DNA of 64,000 nt from an uncultured Bacilli bacterium (GTDB taxonomy: Bacteria > Bacillota_I > Bacilli_A > RF39 > UBA660). Positions 27,689 to 36,166 of this stretch are shown in pieces; positions within the stretch are counted from its first letter, which is position 1; each line of letters opens with the position of its first letter. The notes beneath the pieces were generated by a model. It did no database searches. It worked only from the letters and a program-made list of their open reading frames with translations, and was not told the origin of the DNA. The stretch spans positions 62,001 to 126,000 of the forward strand of contig CAKOSP010000002.1 of the NCBI GenBank assembly GCA_934102335.1, read 5' to 3'. The position numbers and the translations under genes are program-made.

Positions 27689-30313
27689 CTATTTGTTCTT
27701 TTCTCTTGCTGCTTTTAATTCTTCATATCTAGCAGCATTACTTCTGGCATCTGATGCATTATGTTCAGCAGCTTCGGTAATATTCTTAATTGTCTCAGAA
27801 ACATGTATATCACCATCAGGAATATTTTTATATGTCTTACCACTTAAGTTGTCTGTAATTTTAGATCCCGCCATTTTGTAAGCTTGTTTAAAGTTAGTAA
27901 CATTATTTCCAACATCTTGTAATTTATCAGCTTCAATTCCTTGAATAGCAGCACCACCACTTGAAGCGTCTATAATCAAATTGTTTGCTTCTTCTTCTAA
28001 CTGAATTTTCATAGACTCTAAAGCTTCAATTCTATCAGTTTTCTTGATAACATCTTGATCGTATCTAGCTTCATCAAATTCAGTTTTTGTGTATTCAGCT
28101 TTATTTACACCAGCACAGTTAACTTGGCCAGTTTTTACCAATGAGAAGAAATCGTCAACAGATTTTTCGAATCCAGCTTGATCAAATTCAACCTTTTTAA
28201 CTTCCTTAGTGTAATCTTCCTTTTTAGGTGGTTGAGTTCCATTTGTTATCGCTTGACTCAGTGCTTTGTTGAATCCGGCTTCGTCAAATTCCATACTAAC
28301 AACTTCTTTTTCAAACTTAGATTTATCAATTTCTGGGGTACTAACTGCTCCTGATTTAACCAAAGCACTATAAGAATCTACAGCTGCCGAATATTTTGCT
28401 TGATCTACTTTGGTAACCATATAATCTGCTTTATCAATTTGAGTTGACTTAGCATTATCAATTTCATTGTCCAAATTTGCTAAACTAAATTTACCACCAT
28501 GAGTTGTTTTTAATTTTTCATACTCAGCTTGAATATTTGCGGCAATTTCTTTATTTTTCCACTTGCTTTGGTCCATATTTTTAACAAGTGCAGAGTTAGA
28601 TCTAAATTTATCTCTAACTTTTGCTGCTGCATCTTTAATGTTATCACTAAGTCCTTTAAATTTCTTACCTTGTTCTATATCAGCTTCGTACTTGCTTGCT
28701 CCACCTGTAGCCCAGTCTTTTACATCTTGAGCTGCATCTAACATTCTTCCACCTAGGGCAGTTTTTGTAAAGATATTTCCATTTGCTTTATATCTTGAAT
28801 TATCGCTTGCACGCTCATCTCTCCTAGCTTCAGTAGCAGCAACAGCATTTGAAGCCGCCGCCCTCATTTCTTGGCGAGAGCCAGCATTTCGGCCTTGAGA
28901 TAATCCTCTAGCAGTACCTGATATACCACCTGCAGCTGCACTGCCTAAACCTCTTCCTAAATTTCTCATTACGCTTCCAGCAGTAACTTTTCCTTTTCCA
29001 TTTTGCCAATTCTTTTTATTTCCAAATGCTTTGACACCATTTCTTACTAAGGATGTAGCTCCAGAGCCAAGCGCTGCTCCGGCAGTATAAGCTCCACCTG
29101 CTTTTAATTTATCTCTAATACCTAAGCTCATACCATCAGAATTCATTGCTGGGAATAAATTTCCTAAGAATTTAGGTAATTCTTTGATAAATGTTACTAT
29201 TCCCATAATAACAAATGCTTTTGCTAGTCCGACTATGAAAAATCCTTCCGATGAGAAATGATCCCATGCTCCATTTTTCATTATTTGTGCAATTAAAAAT
29301 GTTCCAAAATATATGGCTAATAGTCTTACAAATACTTCTAAATAAACTGATATTATCATCTTAACCCAATTATCAAATATACTTTTACCTTTGGGTATTG
29401 CACGGCATATTGCTGGAACTGGAGCTATAATTTCTAAAAATAATAATTTTACTATTCTTTTTCCTAAATCAAAACAAAACGAAATTAAAACCACACATAA
29501 ATATCCACCTGCTATAGTTGAAATTGGAAACATGTGACTTATAGGTAAAGTTTCACCATCATAATAATTATCGTCATCATCCTCATTTTCAATGACAAAT
29601 GTTTTTTTAGAAAAATTAGTAAATCTATTAAAATTACCATCTTTTTTTGTCTCTTCCTTTGCATCATATAATGTCATAGTACCGTTATTACTTTTCACTT
29701 TTTTTTCACATTCAGTTATTGAAATCGATGCATCAGGATTACCTAGATTCTCTAATCCCTTATTTTTGTTGCACCATTCATCTGTTGGTTGGAAAAAGGC
29801 ACTAAATGTATTCACTGCCATTGTATATCCCGCGGTTGATAAAGTTTCTGTGGCTTCACTTTCTGACTCACTGCTAATACCAAAAATTAGTTTTTGTAAT
29901 GCTGTACCTGTTCCATCTCCATTAATCATGGTATTTTGAAATTGCGCTGCAAAATCGAAAACAGTTGGTAATACCGCTATTATAATTATTGATATTACAA
30001 TATTCATTAAAAATTTTTGAGGAGAAATATCATTTTTTTCAGCGTTATCTGGATTTATTACTCCCATTAAAAAGCTATATACTAGAACAAACATCATAAT
30101 GATGCCAAGTAAAAGATAGATTCTTTGTACAAATGCATTGTAAGTTTCAGTATTTGATGTAGGAAAGGTTGCCAACAAAGCAAATAGTTTGTATAATTTT
30201 CCAACAAGTGAATAAGCTAATCTATCAATAAATATTAATATTACATGTAGCATGTTGAAAAACCAATCATGAAGTTCTGCCATTGATGGAAATATTGAAC
30301 CAGCTATTAACAT
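27689..30313 (-). CDS. VirB6/TrbL-like T4SS membrane protein with repeat-rich cytosolic tail
   Basis: 874 residues. The N-terminal half (about 1-400) carries several membrane helices (ILLGIIMMFVLVYSFLMGVI, FLMNIVISIIIIAVLPTVF, YLCVVLISFCFDLG and others) with an extracellular loop rich in charged residues, as in the VirB6/TrbL channel component. Residues about 400-500 are Gly/Ala/Arg-rich; about 560-830 form a helical extension with four degenerate ~35-residue repeats starting DQAKY, DEAGF, DQAGF and DEARY. Ribosome site AGGAGG. 19 bases before the PrgI-like gene; clearly one operon. Confidence 0.86.
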   Translation of the reverse strand: MLIAGSIFPSMAELHDWFFNMLHVILIFIDRLAYSLVGKLYKLFALLATFPTSNTETYNAFVQRIYLLLGIIMMFVLVYSFLMGVINPDNAEKNDISPQKFLMNIVISIIIIAVLPTVFDFAAQFQNTMINGDGTGTALQKLIFGISSESESEATETLSTAGYTMAVNTFSAFFQPTDEWCNKNKGLENLGNPDASISITECEKKVKSNNGTMTLYDAKEETKKDGNFNRFTNFSKKTFVIENEDDDDNYYDGETLPISHMFPISTIAGGYLCVVLISFCFDLGKRIVKLLFLEIIAPVPAICRAIPKGKSIFDNWVKMIISVYLEVFVRLLAIYFGTFLIAQIMKNGAWDHFSSEGFFIVGLAKAFVIMGIVTFIKELPKFLGNLFPAMNSDGMSLGIRDKLKAGGAYTAGAALGSGATSLVRNGVKAFGNKKNWQNGKGKVTAGSVMRNLGRGLGSAAAGGISGTARGLSQGRNAGSRQEMRAAASNAVAATEARRDERASDNSRYKANGNIFTKTALGGRMLDAAQDVKDWATGGASKYEADIEQGKKFKGLSDNIKDAAAKVRDKFRSNSALVKNMDQSKWKNKEIAANIQAEYEKLKTTHGGKFSLANLDNEIDNAKSTQIDKADYMVTKVDQAKYSAAVDSYSALVKSGAVSTPEIDKSKFEKEVVSMEFDEAGFNKALSQAITNGTQPPKKEDYTKEVKKVEFDQAGFEKSVDDFFSLVKTGQVNCAGVNKAEYTKTEFDEARYDQDVIKKTDRIEALESMKIQLEEEANNLIIDASSGGAAIQGIEADKLQDVGNNVTNFKQAYKMAGSKITDNLSGKTYKNIPDGDIHVSETIKNITEAAEHNASDARSNAARYEELKAAREKNK

Positions 30314-30325
30314 TATTTTACCTCC

Positions 30326-30766
30326 TTAACTAACACTACAAGTACTATATGCACCTAAAAACTTTAAAATAAAATTAACTAATATTGGTGTAAAAAAGAT
30401 TAAAATACAATAAACTAATCTTTTACCAAAGGTTGTCAAAGCTTTTTTTAAACTATCATTATCCTGTGAGACTATTGCTTTTATAAAATCAATTGAACTT
30501 AAAACAATTAAAGCAATAATTGCTACGTATCTCATGAAGTTCAATGCTAATTGTATCCAATATGCAGGTGCATTGGGATTAGTTGTCGATCCTAAGTAAC
30601 CAACACAATTTGCACTGTTTTTGTCCTTTTCAGCTTGTCCTCCTGTATCTGTTTCTGGGGTCATAGTTCCAGGTTGATTGTTAGGAGCTGCATACACGTA
30701 TGTTGTATGGAACACAGCTAAACTGCATAACATAATAATTATTATCTTTATAAAATTATTTTTCAT
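30326..30766 (-). CDS. VirB2/TrbC-like pilin or channel protein (second copy)
   Basis: 146 residues from ATG 30766 (MKNNFIKIIIIMLCSLAVF), which has GGAGG in place; a longer frame to 30802 overlaps the previous gene. A signal peptide ends near VYAA, followed by a short polar segment with Cys, then two membrane helices (MRYVAIIALIVLSSIDFIKAIV and LVYCILIFFTPILVNFIL) separated by a basic loop: the VirB2/TrbC topology. The upstream neighbour has the same topology. Likely the polymerising or channel-lining subunit of the T4SS. Confidence 0.8.
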   Translation of the reverse strand: MKNNFIKIIIIMLCSLAVFHTTYVYAAPNNQPGTMTPETDTGGQAEKDKNSANCVGYLGSTTNPNAPAYWIQLALNFMRYVAIIALIVLSSIDFIKAIVSQDNDSLKKALTTFGKRLVYCILIFFTPILVNFILKFLGAYSTCSVS

Positions 30767-30776
30767 ATTTCCTCCA

Positions 30777-31331
30777 TTATGATTTGCTTGCGCTTGACTC
30801 ACAATATGAAACGCTTGGATTAAAGAAACATTTTAAGCATTGCGAATAAGTTCCAGTACCCTGGCTATTATAATATTTACTAGGATTGGATTTGGCTGGA
30901 ATTAAATTAAGAACAGCTTCAACAATTGATGGGATAAAAAAGATTATAATTGCAGCAATGGCTTTTTTTAGTGATGAAGTACCTGCTTTTTTTATGTCAT
31001 TATCATCTCCACTCATAAATGCCCTACTTACTTCAATTGTAGCTGTAATAATTAATAAAACTGGAACTAATATTTTAATTATATTTAAAGCAGTACCGCC
31101 AATTCTTAAAACTTGTAAAATTCCTTTTCTTTCACAAAAATTAAATTTTTCGTTATTTATTCCATCTTTGTCTATTTGCGGAATATCTTTGCTTTGATTT
31201 TCAACCTTTACAACGTTTAAATCACGTGTAATACTATAATTAATATTTTGATTTATACTTAGAGCATTAACATTTTGAAAGTTAAATAAAGATATTATCA
31301 ATATTGCTAAAATTAAGAGTTTCTTTTTCAT
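30777..31331 (-). CDS. VirB2/TrbC-like membrane protein, first gene of the T4SS operon
   Basis: 184 residues from ATG 31331 (MKKKLLILAILIISLF; GGGAG eight bases upstream). A signal peptide ends near VNALS; after a polar region come two helices (IIKILVPVLLIITATIEVSRAFM and AIAAIIIFFIPSIVEAVLNLI) separated by a basic/acidic loop (DDNDIKKAGTSSLKKA) that closely parallels QDNDSLKKALTTFGKR of the next gene. Topology matches VirB2/TrbC subunits. Ends with a Cys-containing tail (CLKCFFNPSVSYCESS). Head of the operon. Confidence 0.8.
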   Translation of the reverse strand: MKKKLLILAILIISLFNFQNVNALSINQNINYSITRDLNVVKVENQSKDIPQIDKDGINNEKFNFCERKGILQVLRIGGTALNIIKILVPVLLIITATIEVSRAFMSGDDNDIKKAGTSSLKKAIAAIIIFFIPSIVEAVLNLIPAKSNPSKYYNSQGTGTYSQCLKCFFNPSVSYCESSASKS

Positions 31332-31357
31332 CCTATACACTCCCATCATCTTAATAA

Positions 31358-31366
31358 ATTATAACA
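31358..31366 (-). promoter_or_regulatory. Extended -10 promoter of the T4SS-like operon
   Basis: TGTTATAAT about 27 bases before the start codon; no good -35 at 17 bases (TAGTTT). Confidence 0.5.
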
Positions 31367-31419
31367 TTATTTTTATTAGAAAACTAGTACTTTTTTATTA
31401 CACACTTTAATTTGGAATT

Positions 31420-31428
31420 CATATGATA
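31420..31428 (+). promoter_or_regulatory. Possible sporulation-sigma (SigE/SigK-like) -10 box
   Basis: CATATGATA fits the CATANNNTA -10 consensus of SigK/SigE promoters, with ACAC about 16 bases upstream. It lies just before the ribosome site of the collagen-like gene. Weak evidence; a vegetative reading (TATGAT) is also possible. Confidence 0.3.
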
Positions 31429-31446
31429 CTCTTGAAAGGAGAATTT

Positions 31447-32061
31447 ATGAATAATAATTACGAAAAAGCTTTAAAATACATTAAGAAAAATGGTTCATTG
31501 ACACCTAGCTGTTGTTGTGGAAGCAATATTGGACCGACGGGGCCGACGGGACCAACTGGACCTTCTGGTGGAGCAACTGGGGCTACTGGACCTACGGGGC
31601 CAACTGGAGCTACTGGACCTCAAGGTATCGCTGGACCGACAGGACCGACTGGGGCTACTGGAGTAACTGGGCCGACTGGGGCTACTGGATTAGCTGGTGC
31701 TACTGGACCTACAGGGCCAACTGGAGCTACTGGACCTCAAGGTATCACTGGACCGACAGGACCGACGGGTGCTACTGGATTAGCTGGTCCGACTGGACCT
31801 ACCGGGGCAACCGGATTAACTGGTGCTACTGGACCGACGGGACCGACGGGCGCTGATGGAGAAACACCTGTACTAACTATCGGAACAATTACGACTGGAG
31901 AACCAGGTACTCAAGCAACAGCTAGTATATCTGGAACTGCACCTAATTTTGTTTTAAACTTAACAATCCCACAAGGGCCGACGGGGCCAACAGGGGCTAC
32001 TGGTCCGACTGGTCCTACCGGAGCTACTGGTGCTACTGGTCCGACTGGGGCAACTGGTTAA
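31447..32061 (+). CDS. Collagen-like Gly-X-Thr repeat surface protein
   Basis: 204 residues from ATG 31447 (MNNNYEKALKYIKK; AAAGGAG upstream). A short head with a Cys triplet (SCCCGSN) is followed by long Gly-X-Y tracts, mostly GPT and GAT, interrupted near residues 139-175 by a non-collagen segment (ETPVLTIGTITTGEPG...NFVLNLTIPQ), then more repeats to the end. Such proteins form triple-helical filaments on spores (BclA type) or cells and are glycosylated on Thr. There is no signal peptide, as in exosporium collagens. The repeat DNA is much richer in GC than its surroundings. A glycosyltransferase follows 12 bases later. Confidence 0.9.
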   Translation: MNNNYEKALKYIKKNGSLTPSCCCGSNIGPTGPTGPTGPSGGATGATGPTGPTGATGPQGIAGPTGPTGATGVTGPTGATGLAGATGPTGPTGATGPQGITGPTGPTGATGLAGPTGPTGATGLTGATGPTGPTGADGETPVLTIGTITTGEPGTQATASISGTAPNFVLNLTIPQGPTGPTGATGPTGPTGATGATGPTGATG

Positions 32062-32073
32062 AGGATTTAGAAA

Positions 32074-33156
32074 GTGAAAAATAAACTTAAGATTTTTGTA
32101 TATGCCATTTGCAAAAATGAAGAAAAATTTGTTGATAGGTTTTATGACAGTGTTAAAGACGCCGACGGAATATATGTACTTGATACAGGATCTACTGATA
32201 ATACTGTTTTAAAATTAAAAGAAAAAAACATTCATGTTTTTAAATATAAAATTAATCCATGGAGATTTGATAACGCTAGAAACTTGGCTTTAGATTTAGT
32301 GCCTAGTGATGCTGATATATGTATTTCGTTAGATTTAGACGAAGTACTTATGCCTAATTGGCGAAAATGCTTAGAAGAAAACTGGAAAGATGGCACTAAC
32401 AGAGTAAGATATACATATCACTGGTATATTGATCAAAATGATAATCCTAAAATTAGTTTTTATTCTGATAAAATTCATAGTAGAAATAATTATAGATGGG
32501 TAAATCCTGTACATGAAGTACTTAAATTTGAAGGTGAAGAAAAAACTGTTACTATTGATGATTTAGTAATACGACATTATCCTGATCGCACTAAATCTAG
32601 AAGTAGTTATCTACCCCTTTTGGAACTTGCTGTGAAAGAAAATCCGGAAAATGATCGAAATACTCATTATCTTGGAAGAGAATATATGTATTATGAAAAA
32701 TACAATGAAGCCATTGATATGTTAATCAAACATTTAAGTTTAAAAAGTGCAACTTGGAAAGATGAAAGATGCGCTTCAATGAGATTTATTTCTAGATGTT
32801 ATAAGAATATTAATAGGTTTGAAGAAGCTAAAATGTGGGTTTTAAAAGCTATTGAAGAAGCACCCTATTTGAGAGATGGTTATATGGAAGCCGCTATGCT
32901 TTATTATGAACTTGAAGATTATAATAAAGTCATTGAATTATGTAATGAAGCCTTAAAAATTCCTAAGAATAATAAATCTTATATTAATGAGTTATACACT
33001 TTTGATGAAACTGTTTTTGATCTTTTAAGTATAAGTTATTATAAAACTAATAATTTAAAAGAAGCTATTGATAATGCAAAAAAAGCTTTAGAAATAAATC
33101 CATCTAATGAAAGAATACAAAATAATTTAAATTACTATTTAAATGTGGAGGAATAA
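32074..33156 (+). CDS. Family 2 glycosyltransferase with TPR repeats
   Basis: 360 residues beginning at GTG. An N-terminal GT-A domain has AICKNEEKFVDRFYDSV, YVLDTGSTDNT and the SLDLDE acidic motif (about 85-90) expected for nucleotide-sugar and metal binding. The C-terminal half (about 190-360) consists of TPR-like helical repeats (YNEAIDMLIKHL, FEEAKMWVLKAIEEAP, LKEAIDNAKKALEINP). Directly after the collagen-like gene, it probably glycosylates the Thr residues of that protein (inference). The stop codon overlaps the next start (TAATG). Confidence 0.86.
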   Translation: MKNKLKIFVYAICKNEEKFVDRFYDSVKDADGIYVLDTGSTDNTVLKLKEKNIHVFKYKINPWRFDNARNLALDLVPSDADICISLDLDEVLMPNWRKCLEENWKDGTNRVRYTYHWYIDQNDNPKISFYSDKIHSRNNYRWVNPVHEVLKFEGEEKTVTIDDLVIRHYPDRTKSRSSYLPLLELAVKENPENDRNTHYLGREYMYYEKYNEAIDMLIKHLSLKSATWKDERCASMRFISRCYKNINRFEEAKMWVLKAIEEAPYLRDGYMEAAMLYYELEDYNKVIELCNEALKIPKNNKSYINELYTFDETVFDLLSISYYKTNNLKEAIDNAKKALEINPSNERIQNNLNYYLNVEE

Positions 33157-34133
33157 TGAAAAAAAGAATAATAATATTTTCATTTGTTTTACTCGCCATA
33201 TTCGGAATAATATTTGGTGTATTTAAATGCAAACAAAATAAAACAAATGAAACAAAAATTAAATTAGCCGAAGTAACTCATAGTGTTTTTTATACACCCA
33301 TGTATGTAGCTATTGAAAAAGGTTACTTTAAGGAACAAAATATAAATATTGAATTACTTTTAACTCCAGGTGCTGATAAAGTTAGTGCTGCAGTACTTTC
33401 TTCTGATGCAGATATTGGATTTGCTGGAGCCGAATCTGCTATGTATATTTATCAAGGAAATAAAGATAATTATTTAAAAATATTTGGAGGATTAACCAAA
33501 AGAGATGGTCAATTTATTATTTCTAGAAATAATAATGAATTTGATTGGAATGAATTAAAAGGTAAAGAAGTTTTAGTTGGCAGAAAATCTGGTATGCCTG
33601 CTTTAAATTTTATAAATGCTTTAAAAAATTCGGGAATAAGTGAACAAGATGTTAATATAAATTACAGTGTTGATTTTGCTTCTTTATCTGGAGCATTTAT
33701 TGGTGGCGAAGGAGATTATGTTAATCTTTTTGAACCTAATGCTACTTTAATTGAAGATGAAGGTTTCGGTTATGTCGCGACAAGTATTGGTAAAAAATCT
33801 GGTGAATTTCCTTATACAGTCTTTTATGCTAAGAAAGATTATGTAGATAACAATAAAGCTTTATTAAAAAAATTCAATAAAGCTATTGAAAAAAGTTTAG
33901 AATTTGTTAAAGAACAGGATTCAAAAACAATTGCTAATGTTATATCAAATCAATTTCCTGATACAAATGTTGATGATCTTGAAAAAATGATTAAAAGATA
34001 TAAAGAAAATGATTGTTGGTTAAATAATACTTTTATAAGTGAAACCTTATTTAATAACCTTAATAATTTCTTAAAAGAAAATAATTTATTAGAACAAGAT
34101 GTTAGTTATAATGACTTAGTTTTAAATATCTAA
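33156..34133 (+). CDS. ABC transporter substrate-binding protein, NMT1/SsuA-like
   Basis: 325 residues with an N-terminal hydrophobic anchor (IIIFSFVLLAIFGIIFGVF) but no proper lipobox (GVFKC). The mature protein matches the NMT1/THI5-SsuA-like binding protein fold: EVTHSVFYTPMYVAIEKGYFKEQNI, GADKVSAAVLSSDADIGFAGAE, FDWNELKGKEVLVGRKSGMPAL. This family serves sulfonates, nitrate, riboflavin or thiamine-precursor pyrimidines; the substrate is unresolved. It is translationally coupled to the glycosyltransferase. The likely ATPase is at 36167 and the permease at 50729, unusually separated. Confidence 0.85.
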   Translation: MKKRIIIFSFVLLAIFGIIFGVFKCKQNKTNETKIKLAEVTHSVFYTPMYVAIEKGYFKEQNINIELLLTPGADKVSAAVLSSDADIGFAGAESAMYIYQGNKDNYLKIFGGLTKRDGQFIISRNNNEFDWNELKGKEVLVGRKSGMPALNFINALKNSGISEQDVNINYSVDFASLSGAFIGGEGDYVNLFEPNATLIEDEGFGYVATSIGKKSGEFPYTVFYAKKDYVDNNKALLKKFNKAIEKSLEFVKEQDSKTIANVISNQFPDTNVDDLEKMIKRYKENDCWLNNTFISETLFNNLNNFLKENNLLEQDVSYNDLVLNI

Positions 34134-34168
34134 AAAAAACCACAGATAATTATTTATCTGTGGTTTTT
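34132..34168. terminator. Bidirectional terminator
   Basis: CCACAGATAA-TTAT-TTATCTGTGG with A and T tracts on either side, between the convergent binding-protein gene and trxB. Confidence 0.9.
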
Positions 34169-35058
34169 AACTCTTTTATGGCTGTTAAAGCTGCGATAGT
34201 TCCATCTGAGGCAGCTGTAGTTAGTTGTCTAATTTGTTTTTTTCTGTTATCACCTGCAGCGTATATTCCCTCAATATTGGTTTTACAATCTTCACCAGTA
34301 ATAACATAGCCAAATTCATCTGTATTTAACTCATCAGTTATATCTTTTATTTGAGATTCTTGTCCGATTGCTATAAATAAACCTTCAATTTCTAAACTTT
34401 TTATTTCACCAGATTTGTTTGTAATTTCTACTGATGATAATTTATCAGTTCCTTCTATCTTCGTAATGTTAGTATTCAAAATAAATTCAACATTATTTTT
34501 TTCTTTTAATTTGTTTAAAGTAATGGCCTCGGCCTTTATTTGTTCATTTCGATATATAACAAAGACTTTTTTACAAATATCCGCTAAATAAAGTGCATCC
34601 ATTATTGCCGTGTTTCCACCACCTACTACAGCAACGTTTTTGTTTTTAAAAAATGTACCGTCACATGTTGCACAGTAAGATATACCTTTTCCTATTAGAT
34701 TTGCTTCTCGATCTAAATTTAATTTTCTATATTGTAAGCCAGTTGCAATAATAATTGCTTTAGTTTCATAGCTTCCATTTATAGTTATAACTTTTTTGGG
34801 TGTGTCATTTATTATATTTATTACTTTCTCATAAACAATTTTTGCACCAAGTTTTTTTACTTGTTCATATAATCTATTGGCAAAGTCTATACCAGATATT
34901 TTTTCTATTCCTGGGTAATTTTCCACCACTTTTGCATTAATAATTTTTCCGCCATAACTAGCTGATTCAAAAATTAATACGTTTTTATTAGCTCTTAATG
35001 CATAAAGTGCTGCAGTTAAACCAGCTGGTCCTGCTCCTATAATTATTATATCGTACAT
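34150..35058 (-). CDS. trxB: Thioredoxin reductase
   Basis: 302 residues, normal length for low-molecular-weight thioredoxin reductase. FAD-binding GAGPAGLTAALYALRA at the N-terminus, redox-active CATCDG (about 134-139), NADPH-binding GGGNTAIMDALYLAD and the C-terminal FAD motif GIYAAGDNR. Reduces thioredoxin with NADPH. It starts one base after the trxA stop codon, so the pair is one transcription unit. Confidence 0.97.
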   Translation of the reverse strand: MYDIIIIGAGPAGLTAALYALRANKNVLIFESASYGGKIINAKVVENYPGIEKISGIDFANRLYEQVKKLGAKIVYEKVINIINDTPKKVITINGSYETKAIIIATGLQYRKLNLDREANLIGKGISYCATCDGTFFKNKNVAVVGGGNTAIMDALYLADICKKVFVIYRNEQIKAEAITLNKLKEKNNVEFILNTNITKIEGTDKLSSVEITNKSGEIKSLEIEGLFIAIGQESQIKDITDELNTDEFGYVITGEDCKTNIEGIYAAGDNRKKQIRQLTTAASDGTIAALTAIKELKTTDK

Positions 35059-35059
35059 G

Positions 35060-35356
35060 TTATTTAATCATTGCTAGAATTTCTTCTTTGTCTTTTAAGC
35101 CAATTGATCTAGCAATTTCCTTTCCATCTTTAAAGGCAATAACACAAGGTATACTCATGATTCCAAAAGATGTTGCTAATTCTAATTCTTTATCAACATT
35201 AATTTTATATACAGTATAATCTTTTGCAATATCTTCCATAATAGGTCCTAACATTCTACAAGGTCCACACCATTCGGCCCAAAAATCAACTAAAACTAAT
35301 CCCTTAGAGTTAATTACTTTTTGTTCAAAATCTTGTTTATTTAATTCAGTTATCAT
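35060..35356 (-). CDS. trxA: Thioredoxin
   Basis: 98 residues with the canonical active site FWAEWCGPCRMLGP (about 26-39) and the cis-Pro loop SIPCVIAFKDG. Cytosolic disulfide reductase, recycled by the adjacent TrxB. The Cys beside the cis-Pro (IPCV instead of IPTV) is slightly unusual. Ribosome site AAAGGAAAGTG. Confidence 0.97.
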   Translation of the reverse strand: MITELNKQDFEQKVINSKGLVLVDFWAEWCGPCRMLGPIMEDIAKDYTVYKINVDKELELATSFGIMSIPCVIAFKDGKEIARSIGLKDKEEILAMIK

Positions 35357-35389
35357 ATAATCACTTTCCTTTAATATTATTATGCTTAA

Positions 35390-35418
35390 ATTTTATAAAA
35401 CATAATGCAAAAAGTCAA
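35390..35418 (-). promoter_or_regulatory. trxAB promoter
   Basis: TTGACT, 17 bases, TAAAAT, about 35 bases before the trxA start. Confidence 0.65.
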
Positions 35419-35423
35419 ACTTA

Positions 35424-35453
35424 AAATAAAAAAACTGTTAATCAGTTTTTTTT
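35424..35453 (-). terminator. Terminator of the CFI-box gene
   Basis: Minus strand: AAAACTG-ATTAA-CAGTTTT followed by a T tract, just past the stop codon. Confidence 0.8.
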
Positions 35454-36073
35454 AATTTTCTTCCATGTCCGGCTAACTTTGCTTCATCTAAAGAATAACA
35501 AACATTATAATCATAAGTATTTTCAATTTGATACATATGGGCTAAAATATTTGTCATTTCAATATACAAGTTTATTGCTTCATCATTTCTTTGATTTAAA
35601 ACTAGAGCACATACTGGTAAAATATAGTTTTCATAAGCAGTCTTGGCAACTTCCATTTTATTTAAATCATTTTCTATATTACGGGCTATTTGTGGCCCTA
35701 TAGTATCGTAATGATTTAGGTAAGCATGGTATTGTTTATTTGGTTGCATTACTTCACTTCTAAATTTTCTTAAAATTTCTAAGGCATTACAATTGTCTGG
35801 CTTTCCTAAAATGTCTACTACAATTGTTGTAATAAAACAACCTGGTGTAGCATTAATCATCTTTTCAGCATCTGATATATCTTTGTCTGTAACCTTACGA
35901 TTAAAATCATATCCTGCCATTATTAAATGAGAATTACAATGATCACTCATTGATTTTGCCTCACCATATTTAAAGCATCTGAATCCTACCCCTGGTTTTA
36001 ATTGAGATTTTGAACCTAATGCATAATTTTTACATGTAGCGCATTTTCCCTCATAGTCTTTTACTCTACTCAT
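35438..36073 (-). CDS. CFI-box domain protein with N-terminal Cys cluster
   Basis: 211 residues. The N-terminus holds a putative zinc site (GKCATCKNYALG ... GFRCFKYG ... DHCNSH, about 10-48). In the middle, GCFITTIVVDILGKPDNCNALEILRKFRSEVM matches the CFI-box motif (CFITTxx..LGKPDxCxxLxxLRxFRD) found in many Firmicutes proteins of unknown function. The rest is helical. Cytosolic, monocistronic, with a strong promoter. No function is established for the motif. Confidence 0.78.
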   Translation of the reverse strand: MSRVKDYEGKCATCKNYALGSKSQLKPGVGFRCFKYGEAKSMSDHCNSHLIMAGYDFNRKVTDKDISDAEKMINATPGCFITTIVVDILGKPDNCNALEILRKFRSEVMQPNKQYHAYLNHYDTIGPQIARNIENDLNKMEVAKTAYENYILPVCALVLNQRNDEAINLYIEMTNILAHMYQIENTYDYNVCYSLDEAKLAGHGRKLKKTD

Positions 36074-36099
36074 AATATAATCCCCTCAAATTGCCTAAT

Positions 36100-36128
36100 A
36101 TATTAGTCTATTTAAATAAATATGTCAA
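36100..36128 (-). promoter_or_regulatory. Consensus promoter of the CFI-box gene
   Basis: TTGACA, 17 bases, TAATAT; perfect -35. Confidence 0.75.
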
Positions 36129-36166
36129 GTCTAGGTATTTTACATATAATAAAATGTGAGATATAA

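Noticed and set aside
19588..31331. Integrative conjugative element with boundaries in the window
   Set aside because: No relaxase, integrase, excisionase or direct-repeat att sites were seen; the tRNA genes are 22 kb away beyond unrelated loci.
31512..31856. Second long open frame inside the collagen-like gene
   Set aside because: It is an out-of-frame translation of the Gly-X-Y repeat DNA (Trp/Tyr-rich) with no ribosome site.
36100..36166. Riboswitch (TPP or similar) ahead of the ABC ATPase gene
   Set aside because: The leader is only tens of bases and lacks the conserved CTGAGA-type motifs.
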